Source of the DNA: Chalciporus piperatus
Lineage: Eukaryota; Basidiomycota; Agaricomycetes; Boletales; Boletaceae
Assembly (NCBI GenBank): GCA_038093975.1
Contig: JBBPTG010000410.1
Location: 1 to 15,418 of the forward strand
Length of the DNA stretch: 15,418 bases
Direction of reading: 5' to 3'
Shown here piece after piece: positions 1 through 8,667 of the stretch; positions within the stretch are counted from its first letter, which is position 1; every line of letters starts with the position of its first letter. Both the position numbers and the translations under genes were made by a program. The notes under the pieces were generated by a model. It was not told where the DNA came from and ran no database searches. It saw only the letters and a program-made list of their open reading frames with translations.

Positions 1-700
1 GAAAGGGTATTAGGATTGAGTGTAGTGAAGTGTACAAAAAAAGTGTAGTAAAAGTGTAGTTACAAGTGTGGGAAAGTATAGCTAGATTGAGTGAGCAAAA
101 TGTACAAAAAAAGTGTAGTAAAAGTGTAGTAAAAGTGTGGGAAAGTGTAGCTAGATTGAGTGTAGCTAAAGTGTACAAAAAGCGTAGTAAAAGTGTAGTC
201 AAGAGTGTGGGAAAGTATAGCTAGATTGAGTGTAGCAAAAGTGTACAAAAAAGCGTACTAAAAGTGTAGTGAAATGTGTGGGAAAGTGTGTAGTGATAGA
301 GTGTAGCTAAAATGTACAAAAAAGCGTACTAAAAGTTGTAGTTACAAGTGTAGTGATTGAGTGTAGCAAAGTGTTACAAAAAAGCGTAGTAAAACTTGAA
401 TCAAATGTGTAGGAAAGTGTAGCTAGATTGAGTGTAGCAATAGTGTACAAAAATGCGTAGTAAATGTGTAGTTACAAGTGTGGGAAACTGTGGCTAGACT
501 CAGTGTAGCAAAAGTGTAAAAAAGCGTAGTAAATGTGTAGTTACAAGTGTGGGAAAGTGTATTAGGTTAGAGTGTAGCAAAAGTGTACAAAAAAGCGCAG
601 TAAGTGTGTAGTTAAAAGTGTAGCAAAGTATGTGGAGATCAAACCTATTGAAAGTGTACAAAAAGGCATACACAAGTGTACAACAAATATGGTAGCTATC
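1..700 (+). repeat. 70-bp tandem array, left arm
   Basis: About ten diverged copies of a roughly 70-bp monomer run from the window edge to the hinge. The landmark GTGTACAAAAAA recurs near 31, 101, 171, 241, 311, 371, 441, 510, 581 and 650. Each monomer is built from shorter words of the type GTGTAGNNAAA spaced about 10-15 bp apart. The whole array is the reverse complement of the arrays at 7728-8150 and 8881-9606, so it is one arm of an inverted arrangement. No coding sequence is supported here; the small ORFs on the minus strand are low-complexity translations of the repeat. The array is cut by the window start, so its full length is unknown. Confidence 0.9.
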
Positions 701-795
701 TAGTGTAGGAGATCCTAATAAAGTGTAGCTACATTTCCCTAATGCTCGGACTTGACAAAAAATCCGCGCGAAAAAGTCACGTGACCAAGTTGAAC
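699..795 (+). promoter_or_regulatory. Conserved hinge / putative promoter, left copy
   Basis: This stretch of about 97 bp separates the 70-bp array from the exon-repeat gene and recurs in inverted orientation at 7632-7727. Both copies share TAATGCTCGGACTTGAC exactly (740-756), a nearby ATCCGCGCG block, and the palindrome GTCACGTGAC (776-785). CACGTG is the core bound by fungal bHLH regulators such as Cbf1 and Pho4. The hinge lies just upstream of a CA-rich leader (about 815-859) and a good ATG context at 860, so a promoter role is likely. That role is inferred from position and conservation. No clear TATA box was seen. Confidence 0.6.
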
Positions 796-859
796 TTGCC
801 GCGCCACTTCTTCGAGTCTGTCTCACACCACTACACCACACCTCAACAACAACAGCAAC

Positions 860-1557
860 ATGGCCGGCGAGGGCTCAACAGCCCTGCCGGCAATGCAAGT
901 GAGTTTCTACTCACTCACTGACCCACCCACTCATCTCACCAACAGCCACTCGAGTCTCCCCCACCCCCACCACCACCACCGAGTCACCTTAACACCAACA
1001 CGAACAACACGGCCGGCGAGGGCTCAACAGCCCCGCCCGCCTTACTAGGTGAGTTTCCACTCCCCCACCACCACATCCACTTACCTCAAACATAGCTGCT
1101 CGTGCCCCACCACCACCTCCCACCTTCAACACCCACTCGAACACGGCCGGCGAGGGCTCAACAGCCCCGCCGGCCTTACTAGGTGAGTTTCCACTCCCCC
1201 ACCACCACATCCACTTACCTCAAACATAGCTGCTCGTGCCCCATCACCACCTCCCACCTTCAACACCCACTCGAACACGGCCGGCGAGGGCTCAACAGCC
1301 CCGCCGGCCTCACTAGGTAAGTTTTCACTTACCCACCACCACATCCTCACCTCGAACATGCTACATAGCTGCTCGTGCCCCACCACCACCTCCCACCTTC
1401 AACACCCACTCAAACACGGCCGGCGAGGGCTCAACAGCCCCGCCGGCCTCACTATGTGAGTTTTCGCTTACCCACCACCACATCCTCACCTCGAACATGA
1501 TACATAGCCACTCGTGCCCCACCACCACTTTCCACTGTAGCACAATACATGTACTAG
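860..1557 (+). CDS. Six-exon gene of tandem exon-intron units, Pro/Ala-rich repeat protein
   Basis: I do not recognise this gene. Proposed exons are 860-898, 946-1048, 1096-1182, 1230-1316, 1369-1455 and 1508-1557. The introns are 47, 47, 47, 52 and 52 bp, all GTGAGT or GTAAGT to AG. The spliced length is 453 nt, giving 150 residues plus a TAG stop. Every exon reads in one frame and carries the motif AGEGSTAPPA or a close variant, preceded by a Pro-rich and Asn/Thr/His segment. Exons 3-5 are each exactly 87 nt (29 codons) in phase 1-1, so units can be added without breaking the frame. Introns 2 and 3 are identical, which implies recent duplication. The start has A at -3 and G at +4 after a CAA-rich leader. 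There is no signal peptide, membrane segment or known domain, and the product is probably disordered. Exon 1 ends in phase 0, unlike the others. Open frames also exist on the minus strand, but they lack this splice logic. Expression is unproven. Confidence 0.6.
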
Positions 1558-1640
1558 TTAGACAGATATATTTCACATTTTTCCTGAACTCCTGAACTAC
1601 ATAAAGTGTGAAATAATTGTAAAATATAGTGAAATAGTAA
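1558..1640. other. AT-rich spacer after the exon-repeat gene
   Basis: A short AT-rich stretch between the stop codon at 1557 and the minisatellite. It probably serves as the 3' UTR of the upstream gene. No clear polyadenylation signal or gene is visible. Confidence 0.4.
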
Positions 1641-2077
1641 TTGGGTACTGGATTGCTGAACCCCTGAGTGGCTGGGTTACTGGAGTGACTGGATTACTGG
1701 ACCCCTGAGTGGCTGGGTTACTGGAGTGACTAGATTACTGGACCCCTGAGTGACTGGATTACTGGAGTGACTGGATGACTAGGATGACTGTATAACTGGA
1801 CTGGCTGGATTACTGAAGTGACTGGATGACTGGATTGACTGGACCACTGGACCACTGGACTACTGAAATGACTGGATAACTGGATAACTGGATAACTGGA
1901 TAACTGAGACTACTGAAATGACTGGATGACTGGATGACTGGGCCACTGAGACAACTGAAATGTCTTCATGACTGGGCTAATGAACTAATGAGATTACTGA
2001 AATGACTGGCTGACTGGATGACTGGGCAACTGAGCAACTGGCGTACTGGTTTAACTGATCCAGTCATTCCAGTAACT
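1641..2077. repeat. ACTGGA-type minisatellite abutting the LINE 3' end
   Basis: The stretch consists of degenerate short units such as ACTGGATG, ACTGGATA and ACTGGATT. There is a run of four CTGGATAA units near 1874-1908. A longer 41-bp period is also seen, with CCCCTGAG at 1661, 1702 and 1743. On the minus strand it follows directly after the last stop codon of the LINE ORF2 remnant (2078-2080). It may therefore be the LINE's tandem 3' tail, or an older satellite at a recombination junction. No coding potential is seen. Confidence 0.85.
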
Positions 2078-2740
2078 TCAGACTTTTTGCAGTGTTGCTG
2101 ATGTTGAGTAGATAGTGGTTTCATTTGGCGGGCGACGAGCGGGTTGGAGGGTTTCGAGGGATGTGGGGTTTATGGCGAAGGCGTGGGTTAGATGATGTAG
2201 GGCTGACTTGTGGCGTTTAACGAAGCATTTTGCTGCCCGTGTTACTAGGCTATGGATGGGATGGGAGGAGGGGTGAGATGAGAGTCGGATGGCCGCTCGG
2301 TGGCAAAGGTTTTGAATCCGCATCTCGATGGGTAACAGTTTTGTATGTGCTTCCAACACATCTGTCGCTGTGGATCGAAAGGCGCCAGTGATACTGATCA
2401 TTGCGAGGCGTTGGACCTTACCGAGTTTTTTCGCTGCTCCTACTGATCCTCGTGTGATCTCGTCCCCTGAGCCCGTGTAAAGCGGGGTGAACCAGATGTC
2501 CGCCGTGTATAGCATCTTCGGGAGGGCCACCGAAGTGTATAGTTGGCGCATGAGGGTGAGGGGGACTCCTTTTGAGGGGAGGGACAGTCTACGTAGTTGC
2601 ATGACATAGGCCGTGCCTCTCCCGACGGCGTGAATGACTTGGGCATGCCAGCAGAGTGCCTCGTCGACTATGACCCCTAGGAAGCGGTGAGACTCGGTGG
2701 GCGTGATGATAGAGCCGCGTATGTTGATGGGGATGCGGTC
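2078..2740 (-). pseudogene. LINE ORF2 C-terminal part after a frameshift
   Basis: This is the continuation of ORF2 in another frame. It includes the post-RT segment THRFLGV-like SHRFLGVIVDE near 2690 and runs through residues such as LPKMLYTADIWF to a TGA at 2080-2078. The first Met in this frame is at 2602, but homology clearly runs upstream to the shift near 2740. The sequence ends at the short segment that normally precedes an RNase H domain, and no RNase H motif follows. A one-base indel in the five-A run on the minus strand would explain the break. A sequencing error is possible because the break is at a homopolymer. Confidence 0.8.
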
Positions 2741-5028
2741 TTTTTGTTCTGGGGGGTAAAGTCGATTAGCGCAAATTTGGAGGTCTCAAATCTAGAGTTG
2801 TGGTCGCGAGACCAGTCGAAGCCGCCCCCGTTTCGCTCGAGCATGTCCTGTAGGATCCTGTGCGCTTCTTGGGTGGTGTCAGCGATTGCCATGAAGGCGG
2901 TGTCGTCGACGAAGGCGAGGGTCTTTTCTTTGTTGCCTTTGGCAATGTCTACAAGGTCAGCGTTATATATTATGTACAACACCATTGAGAGGGGGTCGCC
3001 TTGCCCGATTCCGTTGGTAATCGGAATCCACTCTGAGGTATGACCATCAAAGACGAGCTGGGTGCGTCGGCCCACGAGCAACCTTTGGGTGAAGGCTATT
3101 ATGCGCTCTGGGATGCGTCGGCGGCGCATGTTATGTAGCAAGCAGGTGGTTACGGCATTTGGAAATGCACCCTCGATATCGAGAAAGAGCACCGAGACTA
3201 CCTTTTTTGTTTGCCACGCGTTTTTGACGACTGCCTCAAGGAGGTGGAGCGAGTCGGTCGTAGACCTTCCCGGCCTGCCTCCGAAGTGTGTGGAGGGTAG
3301 TAGGTCATGCTTTTCTAGTAAAAAGGAAAGCTGGTCAGCCACTACTGCCGTTAGCAGTTTAGCTGTGGTGTTCAGCAGCACTATAGGTCTATAGGCTTTG
3401 GCAACTGTGTAGTCCGGGCGTCCGGGTTTACGCAGGACTACAGTGGTAAAGTCTCTCCAAGGGGAGTAATAGGCTTTAAGGAGAAAGGAGGCAGAAAAGA
3501 TGCGAAGGAGATGCGGAATTAGTAGTTTTGAACACTGCTTGAAGACGACATTGGGAATGCCGTCAGGGCCGGGCGCCTTGTAAGGGCTCAGCTTAGCTAT
3601 ACTCCTTGAGAGCTGCTCTCGAGTGATCGGGCCCACGTCATCTACGGGGATGGGGTACTCGAAGTCATCTGGTACGGAGGAGATTAGTGGTGGCGGAGGG
3701 AAAAATTGATTAGCTAGAACGTTGCTTTTCTGCTCGTTCGTTCTGGCTTCTAGCCGCTGCCTGTCAGGCGCTTTGGAAACTAGTGTGGGGACGCGAGATG
3801 GCCCGCCGTCTCCCAGCTCTGTATTTAGGTAGCGGTTCGCGACCCAGATATCGTCTGAGGTCGCATTCTCGAGCCAGTCCATCCAGTGGTCTTTTTTGGC
3901 TAGTTTGATGGCCTCCGAGTACTTGTTCCGAAGTACCCGGTGTGCCTCGTGGGTGGGATGATCCTGAAAGGCCCTGTGTTTGTATGACTCTGCCGCTGCC
4001 CTGTTTACCTCTTTTCGCAGGACCGTCAGGTCGTGATTCCACCAGCGCTTCGACGTTGGGCATGGCTTGCTCATCGGGACATGTTTGTCTATCGCCGTGA
4101 GGATGGCCTGAGTCATGCCTTTTGTCGCTGTCTGGAACTCTGCGTCAGTTACGATGGGGATATTGGATGGGAACGTAGCCAGCTCGAGCGCCAGGGACTC
4201 GTTGAAGCTCTTCCAGTCCGTTTCTCGGAAGTTCCGCTTGGGGGATATTTCAGTTTTTGGGACTTCGAGTTCTAGGACTGAGATTATAGGTACGTGATCT
4301 GTGCAGTCCCGTAGACGTGGTTGAGTGTAGCAATGGAGGAAAGAGGGGCAGGTGTTTTCAGAGCAGAAAACGTTGTCTGGGCGGGTCCAATTTTTCGTGG
4401 CGAGCGCTTGGAGCGTCACGGTGGGCATGTCCTTTGGTAGGGCTTGCTGCATTCCGTGCTCCGCTAGGAGTAGCAGGAGCGGCTCAGCGGCGTCGAGGTA
4501 GGCGTTGGTGAGTAGATGGGAGTTGCGCTCTTCCTCCCACATTGGGTGGTGCCTATTGAAGTCGCCGAGCCAGAGCATATGATCGTTAATGCTAGGTTTG
4601 ATGACCTGTATGTTTTCTTCCAAGTGCTTGTCTAACGTTTCCAGGGTGCGTTGAGACTCACCGTCGTTGTATATATTGAATATTGTGCAAAGACTGTAAG
4701 GTCCTTTGAACTGGACAACGACAACGTCCGAGGATGGAAATGGGAGTTGACACCACGTTTCTGGTGCTATGTGGGTGGATATTAGCGTTACCACTCGGCT
4801 GCGGGGGGCTCCGTCATTGCGGTGTGGGGTAGGGTAGAGGGCGTGGTATTGTCGACTGGATATTGTCAGTTTAAGGAAGTTGATGTGGGGTTCTTGAATA
4901 GCGATGACCTCCCAATCTTTGGGGTTAATACTGTTGAGAAGAGAGTGTTGGGCGAAGTGCGAGGTATTGAGATTTTGCTGCCAGATGCGTAGTGCCGTCG
5001 TGTTGTTGTTGTTGGTTGTACTATTCAT
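2677..5028 (-). CDS. LINE ORF2: endonuclease-reverse transcriptase
   Basis: ORF2 nicks target DNA and reverse-transcribes the element RNA there. The open frame extends upstream to 5211 (844 residues), but I place the start at Met62 (5028), which overlaps the ORF1 stop as TAATG. Numbering from 5211, the AP-like (EEP) endonuclease spans about 73-315: QQNLN (78-82), the acidic IQEPH (105-109), LGDFNRHHP (215-223), and the C-terminal TDHVPI (304-309) with the catalytic His. The reverse transcriptase spans about 530-800, with KAPGPDGIP (545-553), AYRPI (606-610), FLDIEGAF (676-683), GIGQGDPLS (734-742) and the catalytic FVDD (767-770). All these key residues are present. After about residue 822, at an A-rich run near 2740, the frame shifts and the last 20 or so residues are out-of-frame. 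The true continuation lies in the next feature. Confidence 0.92.
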   Translation of the reverse strand: MNSTTNNNNTTALRIWQQNLNTSHFAQHSLLNSINPKDWEVIAIQEPHINFLKLTISSRQYHALYPTPHRNDGAPRSRVVTLISTHIAPETWCQLPFPSSDVVVVQFKGPYSLCTIFNIYNDGESQRTLETLDKHLEENIQVIKPSINDHMLWLGDFNRHHPMWEEERNSHLLTNAYLDAAEPLLLLLAEHGMQQALPKDMPTVTLQALATKNWTRPDNVFCSENTCPSFLHCYTQPRLRDCTDHVPIISVLELEVPKTEISPKRNFRETDWKSFNESLALELATFPSNIPIVTDAEFQTATKGMTQAILTAIDKHVPMSKPCPTSKRWWNHDLTVLRKEVNRAAAESYKHRAFQDHPTHEAHRVLRNKYSEAIKLAKKDHWMDWLENATSDDIWVANRYLNTELGDGGPSRVPTLVSKAPDRQRLEARTNEQKSNVLANQFFPPPPLISSVPDDFEYPIPVDDVGPITREQLSRSIAKLSPYKAPGPDGIPNVVFKQCSKLLIPHLLRIFSASFLLKAYYSPWRDFTTVVLRKPGRPDYTVAKAYRPIVLLNTTAKLLTAVVADQLSFLLEKHDLLPSTHFGGRPGRSTTDSLHLLEAVVKNAWQTKKVVSVLFLDIEGAFPNAVTTCLLHNMRRRRIPERIIAFTQRLLVGRRTQLVFDGHTSEWIPITNGIGQGDPLSMVLYIIYNADLVDIAKGNKEKTLAFVDDTAFMAIADTTQEAHRILQDMLERNGGGFDWSRDHNSRFETSKFALIDFTPQNKKTASPSTYAALSSRPPSLTAS

Positions 5029-5450
5029 TAGATGAGTAATGATAGGTGGATATCGTCGATGGATTGCGAGCGTGCTAGGGATAAGGGGGTCAGGGCGGGT
5101 GAGGGAGTGGGGTGGTGCTTGGTGGAGCTCGGAATGAATCCATCTAGTGTGGTTTGTGACGGGCTTAGGTCGATTAGCGGGGGCTCGCGAGGAACGCGGT
5201 TGTCTTTGCACCCCCGGCGGCTGGTAGTGGTCGGGCGTTGTTGATGGATGGGGATAGAGTTGGAGGAGGTAGCTGGCGTAGCTCGGCTGTTGCCCTCGCG
5301 CGAGCCTGCTTTGTGGTTGTTAGGTCCAGATCTGAAGTTCAGAGTGGACTGCTGAAGTGGCGGTTGTTGTAATGGGCGAGACGGCTTTTGGGGGCGGGTG
5401 TCAGCTCCTTTCTCAGTAGCCGTTTCGGCGGGAGCGACACCTGGGTCCAC
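5028..5450 (-). pseudogene. LINE ORF1, C-terminal tail
   Basis: This third frame carries the Pro/Ser/Thr-rich C-terminal tail of ORF1, including PPLIDLSPSQTTLDGF. It ends in TAA at 5030-5028, which shares a base with the ORF2 ATG (5028-5026). That overlap argues that this frame, not the frame ending at 5339, is the genuine ORF1 end. No domain is recognised. Its upstream boundary is the frameshift between 5450 and 5339; the Met at 5450 is not thought to be a start. Confidence 0.65.
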
Positions 5451-6079
5451 GTCTCGTGAGTAGGGAAGTATGGCATGAGGTTCTCGGGGTGCTTAGCGTT
5501 AAGTTCGTTACACTTTGCGATGTACGTTGGGCAGTTTTGGTCGTTGCTCGCGTGCCTGTCGTCGCTGCAGCTCGTACAGAAGGTACTTTCTTGCCCATTG
5601 CATTGTTCTGTCTTGTGTAAGTGACCGCACAAGGCGCAGACGTCATGCATGGATTTGCAGTTTCGGGCGATGTGTCCCCAAAGCTGGCATTTGGCGCAGC
5701 GGATGGGTTCCCGCCGTTCCTTCCAAGGGTGCAATCTTTCCTTTCCAACGAGTAGCCCATCTCTGATAATGGAGTTAGCTGATTCTCTGTCGTAGAAGGA
5801 AAATACTGCATGTGCGACTCGTTGGTTGGGCGAGCGTTTTTCGACAGGTTTGACCCATCGTACGCTGTCTAGAGTGCCATTGCGTAGGTTGTTTTCCAGT
5901 TCGATGTTGTCTAGCCATGCCCTGTTCGTGATATCAGAGCGGATTGGGAGAAAGGGGACTAGAATTTGGTGCAAACGGTCTTTAATAACCGCCTGGACGT
6001 CGAGTAAGGTGACCAGTTTTTCCCGTGTGTCCGCCTCTCGGATCCAGTCAGCTATCGTTGGATCGTTGACTTCTATCAT
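5339..6079 (-). pseudogene. LINE ORF1, central part with three zinc knuckles
   Basis: A 246-residue open frame starting with MIEVNDPTIADWIRE, which resembles the RNA-binding middle region of fungal LINE ORF1 proteins. Three cysteine-histidine knuckles follow: CAKCQLWGHIARNC (128-141, CX2CX4HX4C), CALCGHLHKTEQC (148-160, spacing X2, X3, X4) and CTSCSDDRHASNDQNC (168-183, spacing X2, X4, X6). Such knuckles bind the element RNA in the ribonucleoprotein particle. The frame overlaps the N-terminal piece by 4 bp and shifts again between 5450 and 5339 into the C-terminal piece. The internal Met at 6079 is therefore unlikely to be a true start. Confidence 0.85.
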
Positions 6080-6459
6080 AATGCCTCCTCCGCGGAGGCG
6101 TAGGATTCCTTGACTTCTGGGTTGGTGGCGAGTCCATAGGGAGGACGGGCAGCATCAAGGGCTTCTTGGATCTTCGTTGCAACATCGTTGTTTGACATGG
6201 AAGTGTCGAAGATAGGTTGGTCACTTGTGGGGTGCAGTAGGATCTGGCGTTCCCTGACTGCGGCTCTGGCGATGGCTGGTGCGACCACGGGGTTGTGAAT
6301 GGTGTCGATGTGGGGGTGGGGAGTAGGGGGTGTGTTAGACTTGACTACGCTACTGTATGATGGGCGTGTGGGCTCGTTGTTGTCCGTGTCAGGGTGCAGT
6401 TTTTCCGCGAAGAGAGACATCAGGGAAAACCTCCCCTGGATAATTGCATCAAATCCCAT
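6076..6459 (-). pseudogene. LINE ORF1, N-terminal part
   Basis: An open frame of 127 residues that is Ser/Pro/Thr-rich and has no recognised fold, as is common for the N-terminus of LINE ORF1 proteins. The Met at 6459 falls just outside the 32-bp sequence also found at 9752-9783. Met14 (SLFAEKL follows) may therefore be the real start. The frame ends in a stop at 6076. The sequence around 6110 can be read in the frame of the next feature, so a one-base loss there probably separated two halves of one protein. Confidence 0.65.
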
Positions 6460-6900
6460 GTATTTTCAGGTAAAACTTGGTAAAATATGATAATAGCTCA
6501 ATTTTCGCAATTTCATGAATTACGAACTAATTCCTAGCCTCCTCTGATCATCCTGATAATTATCAAGAATTACTTCAAATACTTGATAATTCATGACTAT
6601 TACTAGAGTAATTCTACTGCCATTCATTGCTCTTCTTTCAATTTAACTTCACACAAAGCAAGGATAGAGACAGATAAATCATATATATTGCCAGTGGCAG
6701 CATTATCTACTACATCTCATGTACTAATCTATCACTACAATAATGATGGGCTATGATGGGCTATGATGATGATGATGAGATGATGGACCTACCAGTGGTG
6801 ATGGTGAGATGAGGGGATGATGGCATACACGAGTGAGCTGGAGGTGGTGGTAGGCATGAGCGAGAGTGAGTTGAGCAGGTGGGTTGGTGAGTGATGAAAA
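6460..6900. other. AT-rich spacer with inverted-copy sequence and GATGAT microsatellite
   Basis: The stretch 6460-6630 is AT-rich with repeated GATAATTATC and TCATGAATTA words. It resembles, in reverse complement, the stretch at 9607-9751. Together with the exact 32-bp match (6418-6449 versus 9752-9783) it forms a widely spaced inverted pair. From about 6740 there is a short GATGAT and CTATGATGGG microsatellite, then GA/TG-rich sequence leading into the right-arm gene relic. I see no gene here. Confidence 0.6.
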
Positions 6901-6906
6901 ACTTAC

Positions 6907-7555
6907 CTCATGATGGCGGCGGGGCTGTTGAGCCCACATCTGCCATGTTGTACAAGTTGAGGGTGAAAGGTGAAGGTGGTGGGGGGTGGTAGTGGTGGGG
7001 CGAACAGCCCGAGCGGCTTGGTGAAGTGAGCGGGTGAATTAGTGGGTGCGCAAAACGCACCTTGTGATGCCGGCGGGGCTATTGAGCCCACGCCGGCCGG
7101 CCGTTCGTTCGAGATGAGGGTGAGGTGGGTTTGAAGGTGGTGGTGGTGGCCTGAGCCGTTGTGGACGAGGTGAGTGGATGTGGTGATGGGTGAGTGGGAA
7201 CTCACCTAGTGAGGCCGGCGAGGCTATTGAGCCCACACCGGCCGTTTTTTTTTGAGGTCGAGGGTGAGCCGAGTTGTGTAGAGATGTGGTGGAAGGTGGT
7301 GGTGGGGCAAAGAGCCCGCGGCTGTGTTCGAAGTGAGCGGGTGTCGAGGTTGGTGAAAAATGCTCACCTGTCGAAGCCGGTGGGGCTGTTGAGCCAGCGC
7401 CGGCTGTGATTTCCGACTTGTGTTGAGATGTGATGGAACGTGGTGAGGCAAAGAGCCCGCGCGGCCGTGTTCGAAGTGAGTGGGTGTCGAGGTTGGTGCA
7501 AGAATACTCAAATACTCACCTGTCGAGGCCGGCGGGGCTGTTGAGGCCACGCCGG
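6907..7555 (-). pseudogene. Right-arm relative of the tandem exon-intron gene, decayed
   Basis: Reading the minus strand, five units each encode a motif like AGVGSTAPPAS followed by a 5' splice donor: GTGAGT with the exon edge at 7520, GTGAGC at 7368, GTGAGT at 7206, GTGCGT at 7061 and GTAAGT at 6907. Acceptors of the form CACAG bound 36-nt exons at 7520-7555 and 7368-7403 in the correct phase. Another AG gives an in-frame exon ending at 7061. Signs of decay are present. No ATG exists at the position matching the left gene's start. A nine-A run near 7246-7254 throws the third unit out of frame. The fifth unit has TGA just before its donor. It is the inverted homologue of the gene at 860-1557. 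Units here are more diverged from one another than on the left. A still-functional alternative splice form cannot be excluded. Confidence 0.55.
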
Positions 7556-7631
7556 CTGTGATTTCCGAGTCGTGTTTATGGTGTGGAAAGAGGAATGTGA
7601 GCAAAGGCTGACAGTGACAGTGACACGGCGA

Positions 7632-7727
7632 GTTCAACACGGTCACGTGACCTGCTCGCGCGGATTTTTGTCAAGTCCGAGCATTAGGACATTGGGGCTA
7701 CATTTCATTAGGATTTCCTACACTAGA
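7632..7727 (-). promoter_or_regulatory. Conserved hinge / putative promoter, right copy
   Basis: This is the inverted copy of 699-795, roughly 80-85 percent identical by eye. It shares the 17-bp block at 7670-7686 and the GTCACGTGAC palindrome at 7642-7651. It lies between the right 70-bp array and the decayed gene, mirroring the left arm. Conservation is highest at the palindrome and the CTCGGACTTGAC block, which are the likely protein-binding parts. Confidence 0.6.
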
Positions 7728-8150
7728 CAACTACTGCACTTTTTGTACACTTGTGTACGCTTTTTTGCACACTTTCAATAGACTGATTACTACACTTTCC
7801 AGTACACTTGTCCTACGCTTTTTGTACACTTTATTGTACACATTTGGTACACTCAATCACAACACTCTTTCCCACACTTTTGACTACAGTTTTAGTACGC
7901 TTTTTTGTACACTTTAGCTACACTCAATCTAGCTACACTGTCCTACTCATTTGACTATAGTTTCACTACGCTTTTTGGTACACAGCCACACTCAATGCTA
8001 ATACACTCTTGACTACACTTTCAGTACGCTTTTTTGTACACTTTAGCTACACTCAATCACAGTACATTTTCCCACATTGCTAACTACACTTTTAGTACGC
8101 TTTTTTGCACACTTTAGCTACACTCATTTATCCTCACTCTTGACTACACG
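7728..8150 (-). repeat. 70-bp tandem array, right arm, inner diverged block
   Basis: About six monomers in reverse complement to the left array, with the landmark CGCTTTTTTGTACACTTTAG. Units here are clearly more diverged and carry more indels than those at 8881-9606. The block ends where the unrelated insert begins near 8150. Confidence 0.85.
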
Positions 8151-8186
8151 CCCATTTTGGTTAATCCTATACCTAACATTTCTCGG

Positions 8187-8220
8187 AATTTCCCCATCAC
8201 GCATGTGTGATGGGGAAATT
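8187..8220. repeat. Perfect 14-bp inverted repeat (hairpin)
   Basis: The arms AATTTCCCCATCAC (8187-8200) and GTGATGGGGAAATT (8207-8220) are exact reverse complements with a 6-base loop GCATGT. It sits near the left edge of the insert. It could be a structured terminus or a protein-binding palindrome; its function is unknown. Confidence 0.9.
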
Positions 8221-8578
8221 GAGTGACAGAGTTACATATCAATAAGGTTGGGTAATGTATCAAAGTGAGGTAACGTGTCTGATATCAAGGTGACCTAAGC
8301 GGGTCTGAGGTCAGTTTGAGGTCGGAGTGGGGACAACTGTGCATCAGGCTGAGGCAGCAGTGAGACTGCCTGCAAATCTTCGGCACTGGCCCATGACAAG
8401 AGTGACTGAATAGCATGTATTATTTATCCCAGTGAACTGTACCTAAAAACTGAAGAGCATACACTCAATTCAAAATTGTGCTGTGGAGCAGACTTGCATG
8501 CATAGGCTTTTTGTGTCGAAATTTTGACAAGTCAAAAGGATACTATATATATACCACTAATTGACAAACTACTTGTGT

Positions 8579-8667
8579 GGAATTGTGGTGTAGTGGTCTA
8601 GCATGCTTGCTTTACTACAGCTTATGTGTAAGCTCTCGAGTTCGAGCCCGGCGTGTACCGTCTTTTT
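8579..8667 (+). ncRNA. tRNA-like Pol III unit (tRNA relic or SINE head)
   Basis: The A box TGGTGTAGTGG at 8586-8596 fits TRGYNNARNNG, and a B box AGTTCGAGCCC lies at 8639-8649. Runs of T (5, 6 and 7) at 8663-8689 would stop Pol III. A D stem (GTGT with GCAT) and a perfect anticodon stem CTTGC/GTAAG (8606-8610 with 8628-8632) can form, with about 10 extra bases in the loop that could be an intron. The T stem and acceptor stem pair badly and the base after the putative anticodon is not a purine. A functional tRNA is therefore unlikely. A SINE head or tRNA pseudogene is the better reading. Confidence 0.45.

Larger units (their letters stand above)
2078..6459 (-). mobile_element. Non-LTR (LINE) retrotransposon, two ORFs, 3'-truncated
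   Basis: A minus-strand LINE with ORF1 (zinc-knuckle nucleic-acid-binding protein, 6459 to 5028) followed by ORF2 (endonuclease plus reverse transcriptase, 5028 to 2078). The ORF1 stop and ORF2 start overlap as TAATG at 5030-5026. ORF1 is broken by at least two frameshifts and ORF2 by one. The coding sequence stops before the RNase H domain usual in Tad-like fungal LINEs, and the minisatellite follows at once. The exact 5' end is uncertain: the 32 bp at 6418-6449 recur at 9752-9783 without LINE sequence behind them, so the element proper may start near 6420. The clade is not resolved, and the copy looks inactive. Confidence 0.9.

Noticed and set aside
60..841. Minus-strand ORFs in the 70-bp array rich in Tyr, Thr, Phe and Leu
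   Set aside because: They are translations of tandem repeat sequence with no conserved domain and no frame preserved across all units.
989..1576. Long minus-strand open frames through the left exon-repeat region
   Set aside because: They are Gly/Trp/Val-rich reverse readings of the same repeats, lack splice logic and start context, and conflict with the plus-strand six-exon model.
2687..4511. Several plus-strand ORFs of 60-120 codons across the LINE
   Set aside because: They are antisense shadows of the endonuclease-reverse transcriptase, which is confirmed by catalytic motifs.
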